Origin: Chitinophagaceae bacterium
GTDB taxonomy: Bacteria > Bacteroidota > Bacteroidia > Chitinophagales > Chitinophagaceae
DNA: 9,113 bases
Assembly: GCA_023251285.1 (NCBI GenBank)
Contig: JAHEZB010000052.1
Span: forward strand, 1-9,113
Direction of reading: 5' to 3'
The position numbers and the translations under genes were made by a program. Shown one piece after another: positions 1 through 7,283 of the stretch. Below the pieces are notes generated by a model that worked only from the letters and a program-made list of their open reading frames with translations, did no database searches and was not told the DNA's origin. Each line of letters starts with the position of its first letter. Position 1 is the first letter of the stretch.

Positions 1-492
1 CAGGGAAATTATGAAGTTGGAAGAGCCGCACTTCATCCGGTGCAAAAGAATATTTCGACCGTTAAGGCGTTTGCTGCTTACAAGACTCCGGCAACCACAG
101 TTGGAGTGGAAGCTTTCCGACAGATACAAAGCAACAATACTACCTTTTTTTCCGGCCTCGATACTGCTTTTGCTGATGTTCAACCTTCCGGAATTTCATT
201 TTTTCTAACCCAACAACTGACAAAAGACAAACTCAATTTCTTCGCCCGTTTTGATGTTTACAATCCTGATTCAAAATTCAATTTCGAGAATAAATACATC
301 GGTTCTTACAACAGCAATAAAGAATCTTTTGCAACGATTGGACTGGATTTTATTCCATATCAAAATGTTCACATCATGCCGAACCTCTGGTATGATCAGT
401 TTCATAGCAAACTTCCCGATGCAACAGGAAAATTAAAAAATGATTATGACCTGGAAGGCCGGATCACACTTTATTTCTTATTCAATAAATAA
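1..492 (+). CDS. Outer-membrane porin, OprO/OprP-like (C-terminal part, 5' end outside window)
   Basis: The frame is open from base 1 to a TAA at 490-492, giving 163 visible residues, so the gene begins left of the window; an internal GTG at 40 is not needed as a start. The visible part alternates polar and hydrophobic or aromatic residues as transmembrane beta strands do, with stretches such as NFFARFDVYNP, FATIGLDFIPYQNVHIMPNLWY and a last strand RITLYFLFNK ending at the C-terminus. The pattern FARxDxYxP followed by GLDxxPxxNVHIMPNxWY recalls the C-terminal region of phosphate-selective porins O and P (recognised by eye, not by search). It would sit in the outer membrane as a beta-barrel channel. 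pstS follows after 20 bases, so phosphate or polyphosphate passage is the likely role, inferred from context. The final residue is Lys rather than the common aromatic residue. Family call fairly sure, substrate less so. Confidence 0.75.
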   Translation, partial: QGNYEVGRAALHPVQKNISTVKAFAAYKTPATTVGVEAFRQIQSNNTTFFSGLDTAFADVQPSGISFFLTQQLTKDKLNFFARFDVYNPDSKFNFENKYIGSYNSNKESFATIGLDFIPYQNVHIMPNLWYDQFHSKLPDATGKLKNDYDLEGRITLYFLFNK

Positions 493-512
493 AATAAAAC
501 AACACAACTAAA

Positions 513-1643
513 ATGATCAACTTTAGAAAACTTATTTTACCACTATTAATCGTTGCCTTTGCTCTCGCATCTTGTGGTGGTAATGATTCTCAAAAAGAAG
601 GCAGCAACCAGGCTTCAGATGTAAAGAGTAATGGAATTCTCGGAGCCGGCGCTACATTTCCCTATCCTTTTTATTCGAAAGTATTTGATGTATATAACAA
701 GGAAAAAGGAATTAAAGTCAATTATCAATCCATAGGTTCAGGCGGTGGTATCAAACAATTGCAAAATAAAACAGTTGATTTCGGCGCTTCTGATGCACCG
801 ATGAGTGACGAAGAATTGAGCAAATCGCCTGCCGCAATCGTTCATATTCCAACTTGTTTGGGCGCGGTGATCATCACTTATAATTTACCCGGAGACCCGG
901 TTTTAAAATTTACTCCTGAAGTGTTGGCCAACATCTTTTTTGGAAAGATCAAAAAGTGGAACGATCCAAATATTGTATCACTTAATCCTGGTGTAAAACT
1001 TCCGGACCTTGCCATTTCTATCGTTCATCGCTCTGATGGAAGTGGAACGACTTTTATTTTCTCAGATTATTTATCCAAAGTAAGCCCGGAATGGAATACA
1101 AAACCTGGCAAAGGAAAATCTTTGGATTGGCCGGTGGGCCTTGGTGCTAAAGGAAACGAAGGTGTAAGCGGATTGCTAAAACAGACACCGGGAAGTATTG
1201 GTTATGTCGAACTGGTTTATGCACTTCAAAATAAAATGCCTGCAGCACAATTAAAAAATAAAGCGGGAAATTTTGTAGCAGCCAGTTTAGAATCAAGCAG
1301 TGCCGCAGCCAATATTGATCTTCCGGCAGATATGCGCGTTTCTTTGACTAACACCGATGCGGCCAATGGTTACCCGATTTGCAGCTTTACTTATTTGTTA
1401 TTGTATAAAGATCAGAAGTATGATAACCGAACTGAAGCATCAGCAAAAGCAACGGTTGACCTGGTAAATTATGTGATTCATGATGGACAAAAATACGCCC
1501 AATCATTAGGCTATGCTCCTTTACCGGACGCGGCTGTTAAGAAGGCAGAAGATATTTTAAAATCGGTTACTTATGGTGATAAAACATCGCAAATAACAGT
1601 GTTCAATAATTCAATAAAAAATGTTGCCGTTTCACGAAAGTGA
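513..1643 (+). CDS. pstS: Phosphate ABC transporter, substrate-binding lipoprotein PstS
   Basis: A 376-residue phosphate-binding protein of the Pst high-affinity uptake system. The N-terminus is a lipoprotein signal: basic MINFRK, a hydrophobic core, and a lipobox LASC with the lipidated Cys at 21, followed by a Gly/Ser/Asn-rich linker, so it is anchored rather than freely periplasmic. PstS ligand segments are all present: GAGATFPYPF (44-53), SIGSGGGI (73-80), DFGASDAPM (89-97) and RSDGSGTT (173-180). These correspond to the Thr/Phe, Ser, Asp and Arg/Ser/Gly/Thr that hold phosphate in the E. coli protein. The C-terminal lobe has the usual NGYPICSFTYLLLY-type segment. The ATG at 513 directly yields a complete signal peptide, which fixes the start; no strong Shine-Dalgarno is visible. 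It is the second gene of the visible operon, 20 bases after the porin and 30 bases before the pstC ATG. Confidence 0.96.
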   Translation: MINFRKLILPLLIVAFALASCGGNDSQKEGSNQASDVKSNGILGAGATFPYPFYSKVFDVYNKEKGIKVNYQSIGSGGGIKQLQNKTVDFGASDAPMSDEELSKSPAAIVHIPTCLGAVIITYNLPGDPVLKFTPEVLANIFFGKIKKWNDPNIVSLNPGVKLPDLAISIVHRSDGSGTTFIFSDYLSKVSPEWNTKPGKGKSLDWPVGLGAKGNEGVSGLLKQTPGSIGYVELVYALQNKMPAAQLKNKAGNFVAASLESSSAAANIDLPADMRVSLTNTDAANGYPICSFTYLLLYKDQKYDNRTEASAKATVDLVNYVIHDGQKYAQSLGYAPLPDAAVKKAEDILKSVTYGDKTSQITVFNNSIKNVAVSRK

Positions 1644-1673
1644 TTCCGCAGCATTTTGTTAATAATAAAGAGA

Positions 1674-2573
1674 ATGATACCAGCGATTACATTTAAAAAC
1701 AACGGCATTAATTTTAAAGAAAAAGCGTTTAAAAAAACTTTGACGCTTTTGGCGATCCTTGCAGTTGTTATTTTAATAGCCATTTTTTTTACATTGCTGA
1801 TCAATTCATTTCCATCCTTAAAAGCCCTGGGAGCAGGATTTTTTTATGATAAAACCTGGGATCCTGTTGCAGATGAATATGGCGCGTTGCCATTTCTTGT
1901 GGGAACACTGCTCACATCTTTTTTAGCTTTGATTATTTCAACTCCTTTCTCAATTGCTGTTGCCATTTTTTTGGGTGAATATTATAAAAAAGGAATTGTC
2001 GCAGAAACATTTAAAAATGTAATTGACCTGCTCGCAGGAATTCCTTCAGTAATTTATGGTTTTTGGGGATTGTTTGTTTTGGTTCCGGTTGTACGTGTTA
2101 TTGAACTGAAATTGAATCTTCCTCCTTATGGCGTCGGCATTTTTACTTCCTCAATAATCCTTGCTATCATGATTCTTCCTTTCTCAGTTTCGTTGTCCAG
2201 ACAGGTAATTTCAATGGTGCCGGATAACTTGAAAGAAGCAGCGTATTCTCTTGGTGCGACAAGGTTTGAAGTGATCACAAAGATCATTATTCCCTATACA
2301 AAATCCGGTTTATTTGCCGGTTTACTGCTGGCTCTTGGGAGAGCTTTGGGAGAAACGATGGCCGTAACGATGCTGATTGGAAATACGCATTCAATTCCAA
2401 CCGGAATCTTTAGCCCGGGAAATACAATGGCAAGTGTGATCGCCAATGAATTTTCTGAAGCGACCGGAAAAATATATACCTCAGCTTTGATAGAAATGGC
2501 ACTATTCTTATTTGTAGTTGCCACTGTCATTAATGTTATCGGAAAACAAATTATTAAACGCTTTACGATTTAG
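1674..2573 (+). CDS. pstC: Phosphate ABC transporter, permease PstC
   Basis: Inner-membrane permease subunit of the Pst phosphate importer, 299 residues from the ATG at 1674, which is preceded by AAAGAG. A TTG at 1656 in the same frame would add six residues and is less likely. Six hydrophobic segments are visible, at about residues 23-44, 72-100, 117-140, 157-175, 211-235 and 271-291. The cytoplasmic EAA loop that docks on the ATPase is clear at 188-207 (KEAAYSLGATRFEVITKIIIP). LLAGIPSVIYGFWGLF (119-134) and ALGRALGETMAVTM (220-233) are typical of PstC. It pairs with PstA to form the transmembrane channel above PstB. The gene ends with TAG, the only intact gene here seen to do so, and the reading frame continues open into pstA (see findings). 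Confidence 0.95.
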   Translation: MIPAITFKNNGINFKEKAFKKTLTLLAILAVVILIAIFFTLLINSFPSLKALGAGFFYDKTWDPVADEYGALPFLVGTLLTSFLALIISTPFSIAVAIFLGEYYKKGIVAETFKNVIDLLAGIPSVIYGFWGLFVLVPVVRVIELKLNLPPYGVGIFTSSIILAIMILPFSVSLSRQVISMVPDNLKEAAYSLGATRFEVITKIIIPYTKSGLFAGLLLALGRALGETMAVTMLIGNTHSIPTGIFSPGNTMASVIANEFSEATGKIYTSALIEMALFLFVVATVINVIGKQIIKRFTI

Positions 2574-2597
2574 TTGCTGAATAAATTCTTTATTAAA

Positions 2598-3488
2598 ATG
2601 AGAAACAACGATTTAATAAATGCAGAGGATTCCAGGAGCGATATTGAAAGACAAATTGCTCACCGGAACAAAAAGAACAAACGGTTCAAAGGAGTGGTCA
2701 TTGGCGCTACCATTATTTCAACTTTGCCCTTGTTATTCATTTTGTTTTACATTTTCAGGCAGGGAATTTCCGCAATCAACTGGCATTTCCTAACTAATCT
2801 CCCAAAGCCTGTAGGCGAAGCAGGCGGAGGTGTTGCAAATGCATTGGTTGGAAGTATTCTGATCTTACTCGTATCCTGCATCATTGCGATTCCTATAGGA
2901 ATAGTGATAGGGATTTATCTGAGTGAAGAATCGAAATCAAAACTTGCTTATTATTGCCGCCTTGCTGTTGATGTGCTTCAGGGAATTCCTTCTATTGTTA
3001 TCGGTATCATCATTTATGAATGGATCGTCAGGCCAGTGGGAGGATTTTCAGCGTTCTCAGGAAGTTTGGCACTGGCGCTGATGATGCTTCCATCTATTGT
3101 AAAATCTACTGAGGAAACATTGAAGTTGTTGCCCGAATCTTTAAAAGAAGCGTCACTTGCGCTGGGAGTTCCTTACTATAAAACAATGATGAAAATTATA
3201 GTACCAACAGGATTGGGAGGCATTCTTACCGGTGTTATTTTAAGCATCGCCAGAGTGATCGGAGAAACAGCTCCTTTATTATTCACCGCTTTTGGCAGCC
3301 CGTTTATGACGACCGATATTTTTAAACCAATGAGCAGTTTGCCACTCATCATTTTCAATTATGCGACAAGCCCTTATGAAGACTGGCACCAGCTCGCATG
3401 GGGCGCTTCAATGCTTTTGATCCTGATGATCCTGATCTTAAATATTATTTCTAAAATAGTTCAACGTAAATGGAAAGTGCAATTCTAA
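2598..3488 (+). CDS. pstA: Phosphate ABC transporter, permease PstA
   Basis: Second permease subunit of the Pst importer, 296 residues from the ATG at 2598. A TTG at 2574, immediately after the pstC stop and in the same frame, would add eight residues (MLNKFFIK). I prefer the ATG, but the sequence does not settle it. A charged cytoplasmic leader of about 31 residues (RNNDLINAEDSRSDIERQ...) precedes the first membrane segment at 32-53. Further segments lie near 80-108, 123-142, 153-170, 205-231 and 264-286. The EAA loop is at 183-203 (KEASLALGVPYYKTMMKIIVP), and VDVLQGIPSIVIGI (124-137) and ARVIGETAPLLFTAFG (218-233) are classic PstA signatures. The length is normal for the family. The 3' end overlaps the start of pstB by 19 bases, which suggests coupled translation. 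Confidence 0.95.
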   Translation: MRNNDLINAEDSRSDIERQIAHRNKKNKRFKGVVIGATIISTLPLLFILFYIFRQGISAINWHFLTNLPKPVGEAGGGVANALVGSILILLVSCIIAIPIGIVIGIYLSEESKSKLAYYCRLAVDVLQGIPSIVIGIIIYEWIVRPVGGFSAFSGSLALALMMLPSIVKSTEETLKLLPESLKEASLALGVPYYKTMMKIIVPTGLGGILTGVILSIARVIGETAPLLFTAFGSPFMTTDIFKPMSSLPLIIFNYATSPYEDWHQLAWGASMLLILMILILNIISKIVQRKWKVQF

Positions 3489-4228
3489 AAGTGAGAAATT
3501 TCAATGCTTTTTTTGGAGAAAGTCATATACTGAAAAATATAAATCTCGATATTGACAAAAATAATGTTTGGGCAATAATGGGACCTTCGGGTTGCGGAAA
3601 AACGACGTTTATCCGGTGCATTAACCGGATGCATGAATTAACACCGAATGCCACCACAAGCGGTTCTATGCAATTGAACGGTGAAGAAGTTTATGAAATG
3701 AACCCGGTTCTATTGAGAAGAAAAGTGGGCATGGTTTTCCAACGTCCCAATCCATTTCCGACAATGAGTATTTATGACAATGTAATTGCAGGTTACATTT
3801 TAAATGGTATCAAATTGAGCAAACAACAAAAGGACGAGATCGTCGAAACTTCTTTGAAAAGAGCCGCTCTATGGATGGAAGTGAGAAGTACGCTTCATAA
3901 AAAAGGAACTTTTTTATCAGGCGGCCAACAACAAAGATTGTGTATCGCAAGGGCTTTGTCTATGAACCCTGAAATGTTATTATTAGACGAAGCTACTTCT
4001 GCCTTAGATCCTGTTTCCACTTCAAAAATTGAAGAATTAATTCACGAATTGAAAGCTGAATACACAATTCTGATGGTAACGCACAATATGCAGCAGGCAG
4101 CGAGAGTGAGTGATAAAACCGCTTTTTTTTATCTCGGTGAAATAATTGAAGCAGATAACACGAAAACGATTTTTACTAATCCAAAGCATGAAAAAACGCA
4201 GGATTACATCCGTGGTCACTTTGGATAA
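3470..4228 (+). CDS. pstB: Phosphate ABC transporter, ATP-binding protein PstB
   Basis: Cytoplasmic ATPase that powers phosphate import through PstC/PstA; 252 residues, normal for the family. All nucleotide-binding motifs are present: Walker A GPSGCGKTT (38-46), Q-loop Gln91 in VFQRPNPFP, signature LSGGQQQR (149-156), Walker B MLLLDE with catalytic Glu174, D-loop SALD (177-180) and switch His205 in VTHNMQQA. VFQRPNPFPTMSIYDNV and GGQQQRLCIARAL mark it as PstB rather than another importer ATPase. After Walker B it reads DEATSALDP, whereas most PstB proteins that I recall have DEPTSALDP or DEPCSALDP. The ATG lies inside the pstA 3' end (19-base overlap), and starting there gives the normal N-terminus ahead of beta-strand ILKVRNFNAFFG. 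phoU follows after 24 bases. Confidence 0.97.
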   Translation: MESAILKVRNFNAFFGESHILKNINLDIDKNNVWAIMGPSGCGKTTFIRCINRMHELTPNATTSGSMQLNGEEVYEMNPVLLRRKVGMVFQRPNPFPTMSIYDNVIAGYILNGIKLSKQQKDEIVETSLKRAALWMEVRSTLHKKGTFLSGGQQQRLCIARALSMNPEMLLLDEATSALDPVSTSKIEELIHELKAEYTILMVTHNMQQAARVSDKTAFFYLGEIIEADNTKTIFTNPKHEKTQDYIRGHFG

Positions 4229-4252
4229 AAATTACTTTTTAAAAATACAACT

Positions 4253-4957
4253 ATGGCATTATTAAAATGGAATCAGAAACTTACGCCCCTGGATAATGAA
4301 ATTCAACAGTTAAAATTGGAAGTGATTTCGATGTGGGAAATGGTGGTTTCCCAACTGCAGAAAGCAGAGGAAGCTTTGAAAAACATTGATCGTGATCTTG
4401 CAAGAGAAGTGATCCTGGCAGAAAAAAGAGTGAATGCATTTGAATTGAAAATTGATCGTGATTGTGAAGATATTCTTGCGTTGTTTGCGCCTGTGGCGAT
4501 CGACCTTCGCTTTATCCTTGCTGTTTTAAAGATCAATATGAACCTCGAAAGAACCGGCGATATTGCGGAAGGAATTGGCAAATTTGTAGTAGATATTCCT
4601 GCAGACTTTGATGTTCGCTTATTGGAAATTACCCGTGTTCTGGAAATGTATCAAGAAGCCAATCAAATGATCATAGATGTAATGAATGCGTTTGAAGGAG
4701 AAGATACGATCCTCGCGAGAAAAGTTTTTAAAAAAGATGACCTCCTGGATGAGATCAATATAAATGCCTCGGGTATTGTTGCCGATTTTATCAAAGACAA
4801 TCCTGCAAAAATTGAGTCTGCTTTATATATTTTATCAACGATAAGAAAGTTGGAAAGAGTGGGAGACCAGGCAAAAAATATGGCAGAAGAAATAATTTTT
4901 TATTCTGAAGCAAAAGTGTTGAAACATAAGCCGAAAAATAAAAAAAGTGAGGAATAA
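4253..4957 (+). CDS. phoU: Phosphate signalling/uptake regulator PhoU
   Basis: A 234-residue, highly helical protein of the PhoU family, which restrains Pst transport and relays phosphate status to the Pho sensor kinase. PhoU consists of two three-helix bundles that bind metal through repeated ExxxD motifs. Both copies are visible: ERTGDIAEG (E99, D103) in the first half and ERVGDQAKNMAEE (E201, D205) in the second, the expected internal duplication. No signal peptide or membrane segment is present, and the C-terminus is a short Lys-rich tail (KHKPKNKKSEE). As last gene of the pst operon, 24 bases after pstB and upstream of a hairpin terminator, its placement is the classical one. No phoB/phoR pair lies in the window, so the kinase it acts on must be encoded elsewhere. 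Confidence 0.93.
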   Translation: MALLKWNQKLTPLDNEIQQLKLEVISMWEMVVSQLQKAEEALKNIDRDLAREVILAEKRVNAFELKIDRDCEDILALFAPVAIDLRFILAVLKINMNLERTGDIAEGIGKFVVDIPADFDVRLLEITRVLEMYQEANQMIIDVMNAFEGEDTILARKVFKKDDLLDEININASGIVADFIKDNPAKIESALYILSTIRKLERVGDQAKNMAEEIIFYSEAKVLKHKPKNKKSEE

Positions 4958-5002
4958 ACATACTTATATTGTATGCTTTGTATTCAAATCAATTTTAAAC
5001 CC

Positions 5003-5033
5003 AAAAGCCTGTAAATCCTGTTTACAGACTTTT
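5003..5033 (+). terminator. Hairpin terminator after the pst-phoU operon
   Basis: Inverted repeat CTGTAAA (5009-5015) and TTTACAG (5021-5027) around a five-base loop. After one C/A mismatch it is extended by AAAAG (5003-5007) pairing with CTTTT (5029-5033). The T-rich flank on the right and A-rich flank on the left fit a factor-independent terminator, possibly working in both directions, though GC content in the stem is low. It begins 45 bases after the phoU stop and no gene lies between, so it probably ends the pst transcript. Confidence 0.65.
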
Positions 5034-5035
5034 CT

Positions 5036-5050
5036 CATTTAATTTAAATG
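5036..5050. repeat. Perfect 15-base palindrome upstream of the CDF transporter gene
   Basis: CATTTAA (5036-5042) and TTAAATG (5044-5050) are exact reverse complements around a single central T. The element lies directly after the terminator hairpin and about 57 bases upstream of the candidate -7 element. Being made almost only of A and T it could arise by chance. With its neighbour at 5057-5067 it is a candidate operator, but no regulator is known for it. Confidence 0.5.
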
Positions 5051-5056
5051 CTGTTT

Positions 5057-5067
5057 TGTACGGTACA
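5057..5067. repeat. Perfect 11-base inverted repeat upstream of the CDF transporter gene
   Basis: TGTAC (5057-5061) and GTACA (5063-5067) are exact reverse complements around one G. It is centred about 88 bases before the start of the metal-transporter gene and upstream of the candidate promoter. This position fits an activator site or an upstream operator. The binding protein cannot be read from the sequence; metal-dependent regulation is only a guess from the downstream gene. Confidence 0.45.
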
Positions 5068-5106
5068 CAGGATTCGAATTTAAGATGGTTTTCTTTATAA
5101 CTAATT

Positions 5107-5114
5107 TACTTTTG
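5107..5114 (+). promoter_or_regulatory. Candidate Bacteroidota-type -7 promoter element for the CDF/MFS unit
   Basis: TACTTTTG matches the TAnnTTTG -7 consensus of Bacteroidota housekeeping promoters exactly and lies 36 bases before the ATG at 5150. Transcription starting a few bases downstream would give a leader of roughly 30 bases. No good TTTG -33 element is found at the expected distance; the nearest T-run is TTTT at 5089-5092, too close. The call rests on the -7 box and on the position after a terminator and before a gene. Confidence 0.45.
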
Positions 5115-5149
5115 CTCCCGGTCCAAAATATTTCAACCAGTAAAATAGT

Positions 5150-6034
5150 ATGAACCATATTGACATTCATCCTTCTTCCATAGCAATAAAAACAACCGTA
5201 TACGGGATTGTTGTAAGTGTGATATTAATTTTTGTAAAAGGGATTTCCGGCCATTTTGGACATTCATATGCATTAATTGCGGATGCTACAGAATCCGGCG
5301 CTGATATTTTAAGTTCAGGCCTGCTATGGTTAGGATTACGTATTGCAATAAAAGAACCAGATAAAGAGCATCCTTACGGCCATGGAAAAGCAGAACCTTT
5401 GGCAGCAGTAGCAGTGGCTCTTTTTTTAATCGCCGCAGCTATATGGATAGCTTATCATGCCATAGATCTTATAAACACTCCACATCAACTACCTAAAAAA
5501 TTTACTTTATGGGTATTATTGGTTGTAATTGGAATTAAAGAAAGTATGTACCGGTATGTTTTTAATGTCGGCAAAAAAATTAACAGCCAGGCAGTAAAAG
5601 CAGATGCGCAACATCACCGCAGCGATGCCATCACTTCGATAGCAGCTTTTATAGGAATTTCTATTGCCATAATTGGCGGCAAGGGCTATGAAGGCGCTGA
5701 TGATTGGGCGGCGCTTGCTGCTTCCGCACTGATCTTTTATAATGCGATTGTAATACTCAGGCCGGCATTGTCAGAAATTATGGATGCAGCGCCTTCTAAT
5801 GAAATAGTGGCCAAAGTAAAAGAATTAGCTGCTTCTGTTCCAGAGGTAGAAGGAATTGAAAAATGTTTTGTAAGAAAGATGGGATTTGATTATTATGTAG
5901 ATATTCACATTGAAGTGGACGGACAATTAAGCGTTGCTGAAGGCCATCGTATTGCTCATTTGGTAAAAGATACGCTTCTTGAAAGCAATTTAAGAGTGAC
6001 AAATGTTTTAGTGCATGTAGAGCCTTTCAATTAA
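5150..6034 (+). CDS. Cation diffusion facilitator (CDF) family metal transporter
   Basis: A 294-residue inner-membrane antiporter of the CDF family (COG0053, FieF/MMT1 type), which exports divalent metals such as zinc, iron, manganese or cadmium in exchange for protons. Six membrane segments are visible at about 13-33, 40-63, 80-105, 117-138, 160-177 and 182-203, followed by a cytoplasmic ferredoxin-like domain at about 208-294. The transport site residues appear to be E48 and D52 in helix 2 (ADATESGADIL) and H155 and D159 in helix 5 (ADAQHHRSDAITS). HPYGHGKAEPLA (74-85) is the conserved loop before helix 3. The C-terminal domain holds H253, E255, H267, H289 and E291 as possible metal ligands. 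Glu at the first position, where FieF has Asp and ZitB-type proteins have His, means the metal cannot be assigned. The ATG at 5150 gives the usual short N-terminus. An MFS gene follows after 5 bases. Confidence 0.93.
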   Translation: MNHIDIHPSSIAIKTTVYGIVVSVILIFVKGISGHFGHSYALIADATESGADILSSGLLWLGLRIAIKEPDKEHPYGHGKAEPLAAVAVALFLIAAAIWIAYHAIDLINTPHQLPKKFTLWVLLVVIGIKESMYRYVFNVGKKINSQAVKADAQHHRSDAITSIAAFIGISIAIIGGKGYEGADDWAALAASALIFYNAIVILRPALSEIMDAAPSNEIVAKVKELAASVPEVEGIEKCFVRKMGFDYYVDIHIEVDGQLSVAEGHRIAHLVKDTLLESNLRVTNVLVHVEPFN

Positions 6035-6039
6035 ATAGT

Positions 6040-7254
6040 TTGTTCACCAATCTTGCGTTCAAAAATGCAAACCCATTGAAATACATTACCCGTACCATTT
6101 GGATTTTATCACTTATTAGTTTGTTTACTGATACTGCAAGTGAAATGCTCTATCCAATTATGCCGATATATTTAAAATCAATTGGCTTTTCAGTTGTGCT
6201 AATAGGAATTTTAGAAGGCGTTGCAGAAGCTGTAGCGGGACTTAGCAAGGGCTACTTTGGAAAACGTTCAGACAACTCAGGTAAACGGGTACCATTTGTG
6301 CGGTTGGGTTATGCTTTTAGCGCTGTTTCAAAACCTATGATGGCGTTTTTTATTTATCCGCTTTGGATATTTTTTGTGCGAACAATTGACCGGTTTGGAA
6401 AAGGGATACGCACCGGCGCAAGAGATGCTATACTTTCTGATGAAGCGACAGCACAGACAAAAGGAAAAATTTTCGGCTTTCATCGTTCAATGGATACTTT
6501 AGGAGCAGTGACAGGCCCTTCTTTTGCATTACTTTACCTATATTATCTTCCGGCAGATTATAAAAACTTATTTTTAATTGCCTTTATTCCAGGCTTAATC
6601 GCCGTAGTATTTTCCTTCCTGTTGAAAGATAAAAAATCAATTAAGAATCCGAAAAAGATAACCCGCTCATTTTTTTCGTTTCTCTCTTACTGGAAAGAAA
6701 GCCCGGCAGCCTATCGCAAACTTGTTATTGGACTTTTAGCCTTCACCTTGTTCAACAGTTCGGATGTATTTCTTTTGCTAAAAGCAAAACAATCAGGATT
6801 AAGTGATACGATAATTATAGGCGCTTATATTTTCTACAATTTAATCTACGCCTTATTCGCGTTTCCATTGGGCATAGTAGCCGATAAGATTGGATTAAAA
6901 ACAATGTATCTTATCGGTTTGATCTTTTTTGCAATCGTTTATTTTGGCATGTCAACAAATGTCAGCTTACTTTTATTTTTTGGATTCTTTTCTCTTTATG
7001 GTGTTTATGCCGCAGCTACTGAAGGAATATCAAAAGCATGGATAAGCAACATCAGCGAAAATGAACATGTTGCAACAGCAATCGGAACTTATTCTGCATT
7101 TCAAAGTATTTTTACCATGCTGGCGAGCTCAATAGCTGGGATTATTTGGTTTTACTTCGGCGCCTCCGCAACTTTTATAATTTCCGGCGCAGCCACATTA
7201 TTAATCCTAATCTATTTCTTCGAGTTTGTTAAACACCCTGGCACTGATCAATAA
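6040..7254 (+). CDS. Major facilitator superfamily (MFS) transporter
   Basis: A 404-residue secondary transporter with about twelve hydrophobic segments in two halves joined by a basic loop around 195-225. The MFS motif A appears after helix 2 (GYFGKRSDNSGKRVP, 71-85) and in weaker form in the second half (FPLGIVADKIGLK, 275-287). DRFGKGIRTGARDAILSDEA (117-136) and ATEGISKAWISN (326-337) place it with a subgroup common in bacteria whose substrate is, to my knowledge, undefined; drug or metabolite export is possible but not shown. No ATG lies in frame before residue 36. The frame opens at 5983 with no ATG or GTG, so TTG at 6040 is the best start, with a TTG at 6076 as alternative. Starting at 6040 keeps the conserved NPLKYITRTIWILSLISLFTD leader. 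The 5-base gap after the CDF gene suggests co-transcription and coupled translation. Confidence 0.87.
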   Translation: MFTNLAFKNANPLKYITRTIWILSLISLFTDTASEMLYPIMPIYLKSIGFSVVLIGILEGVAEAVAGLSKGYFGKRSDNSGKRVPFVRLGYAFSAVSKPMMAFFIYPLWIFFVRTIDRFGKGIRTGARDAILSDEATAQTKGKIFGFHRSMDTLGAVTGPSFALLYLYYLPADYKNLFLIAFIPGLIAVVFSFLLKDKKSIKNPKKITRSFFSFLSYWKESPAAYRKLVIGLLAFTLFNSSDVFLLLKAKQSGLSDTIIIGAYIFYNLIYALFAFPLGIVADKIGLKTMYLIGLIFFAIVYFGMSTNVSLLLFFGFFSLYGVYAAATEGISKAWISNISENEHVATAIGTYSAFQSIFTMLASSIAGIIWFYFGASATFIISGAATLLILIYFFEFVKHPGTDQ

Positions 7255-7283
7255 CAGGACTCAAATCATTTCTGTGTATAAAA

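Noticed and set aside
3418..3435. Tandem repeat of the nine-base unit TGATCCTGA inside pstA
   Set aside because: It encodes a run of Leu/Ile/Met in the last membrane helix; two copies of a short unit in hydrophobic coding sequence are easily explained by amino-acid bias.
4303..4581. 92-codon open frame antisense to phoU
   Set aside because: Ser/Arg/Ile-rich composition with no domain and full overlap with phoU; it reflects the codon pattern of the opposite strand.
4971..4980. TATGCTTTG after phoU as a promoter -7 element
   Set aside because: It has three rather than two bases between TA and TTTG and lies upstream of the terminator hairpin, so it is a poorer candidate than 5107-5114.
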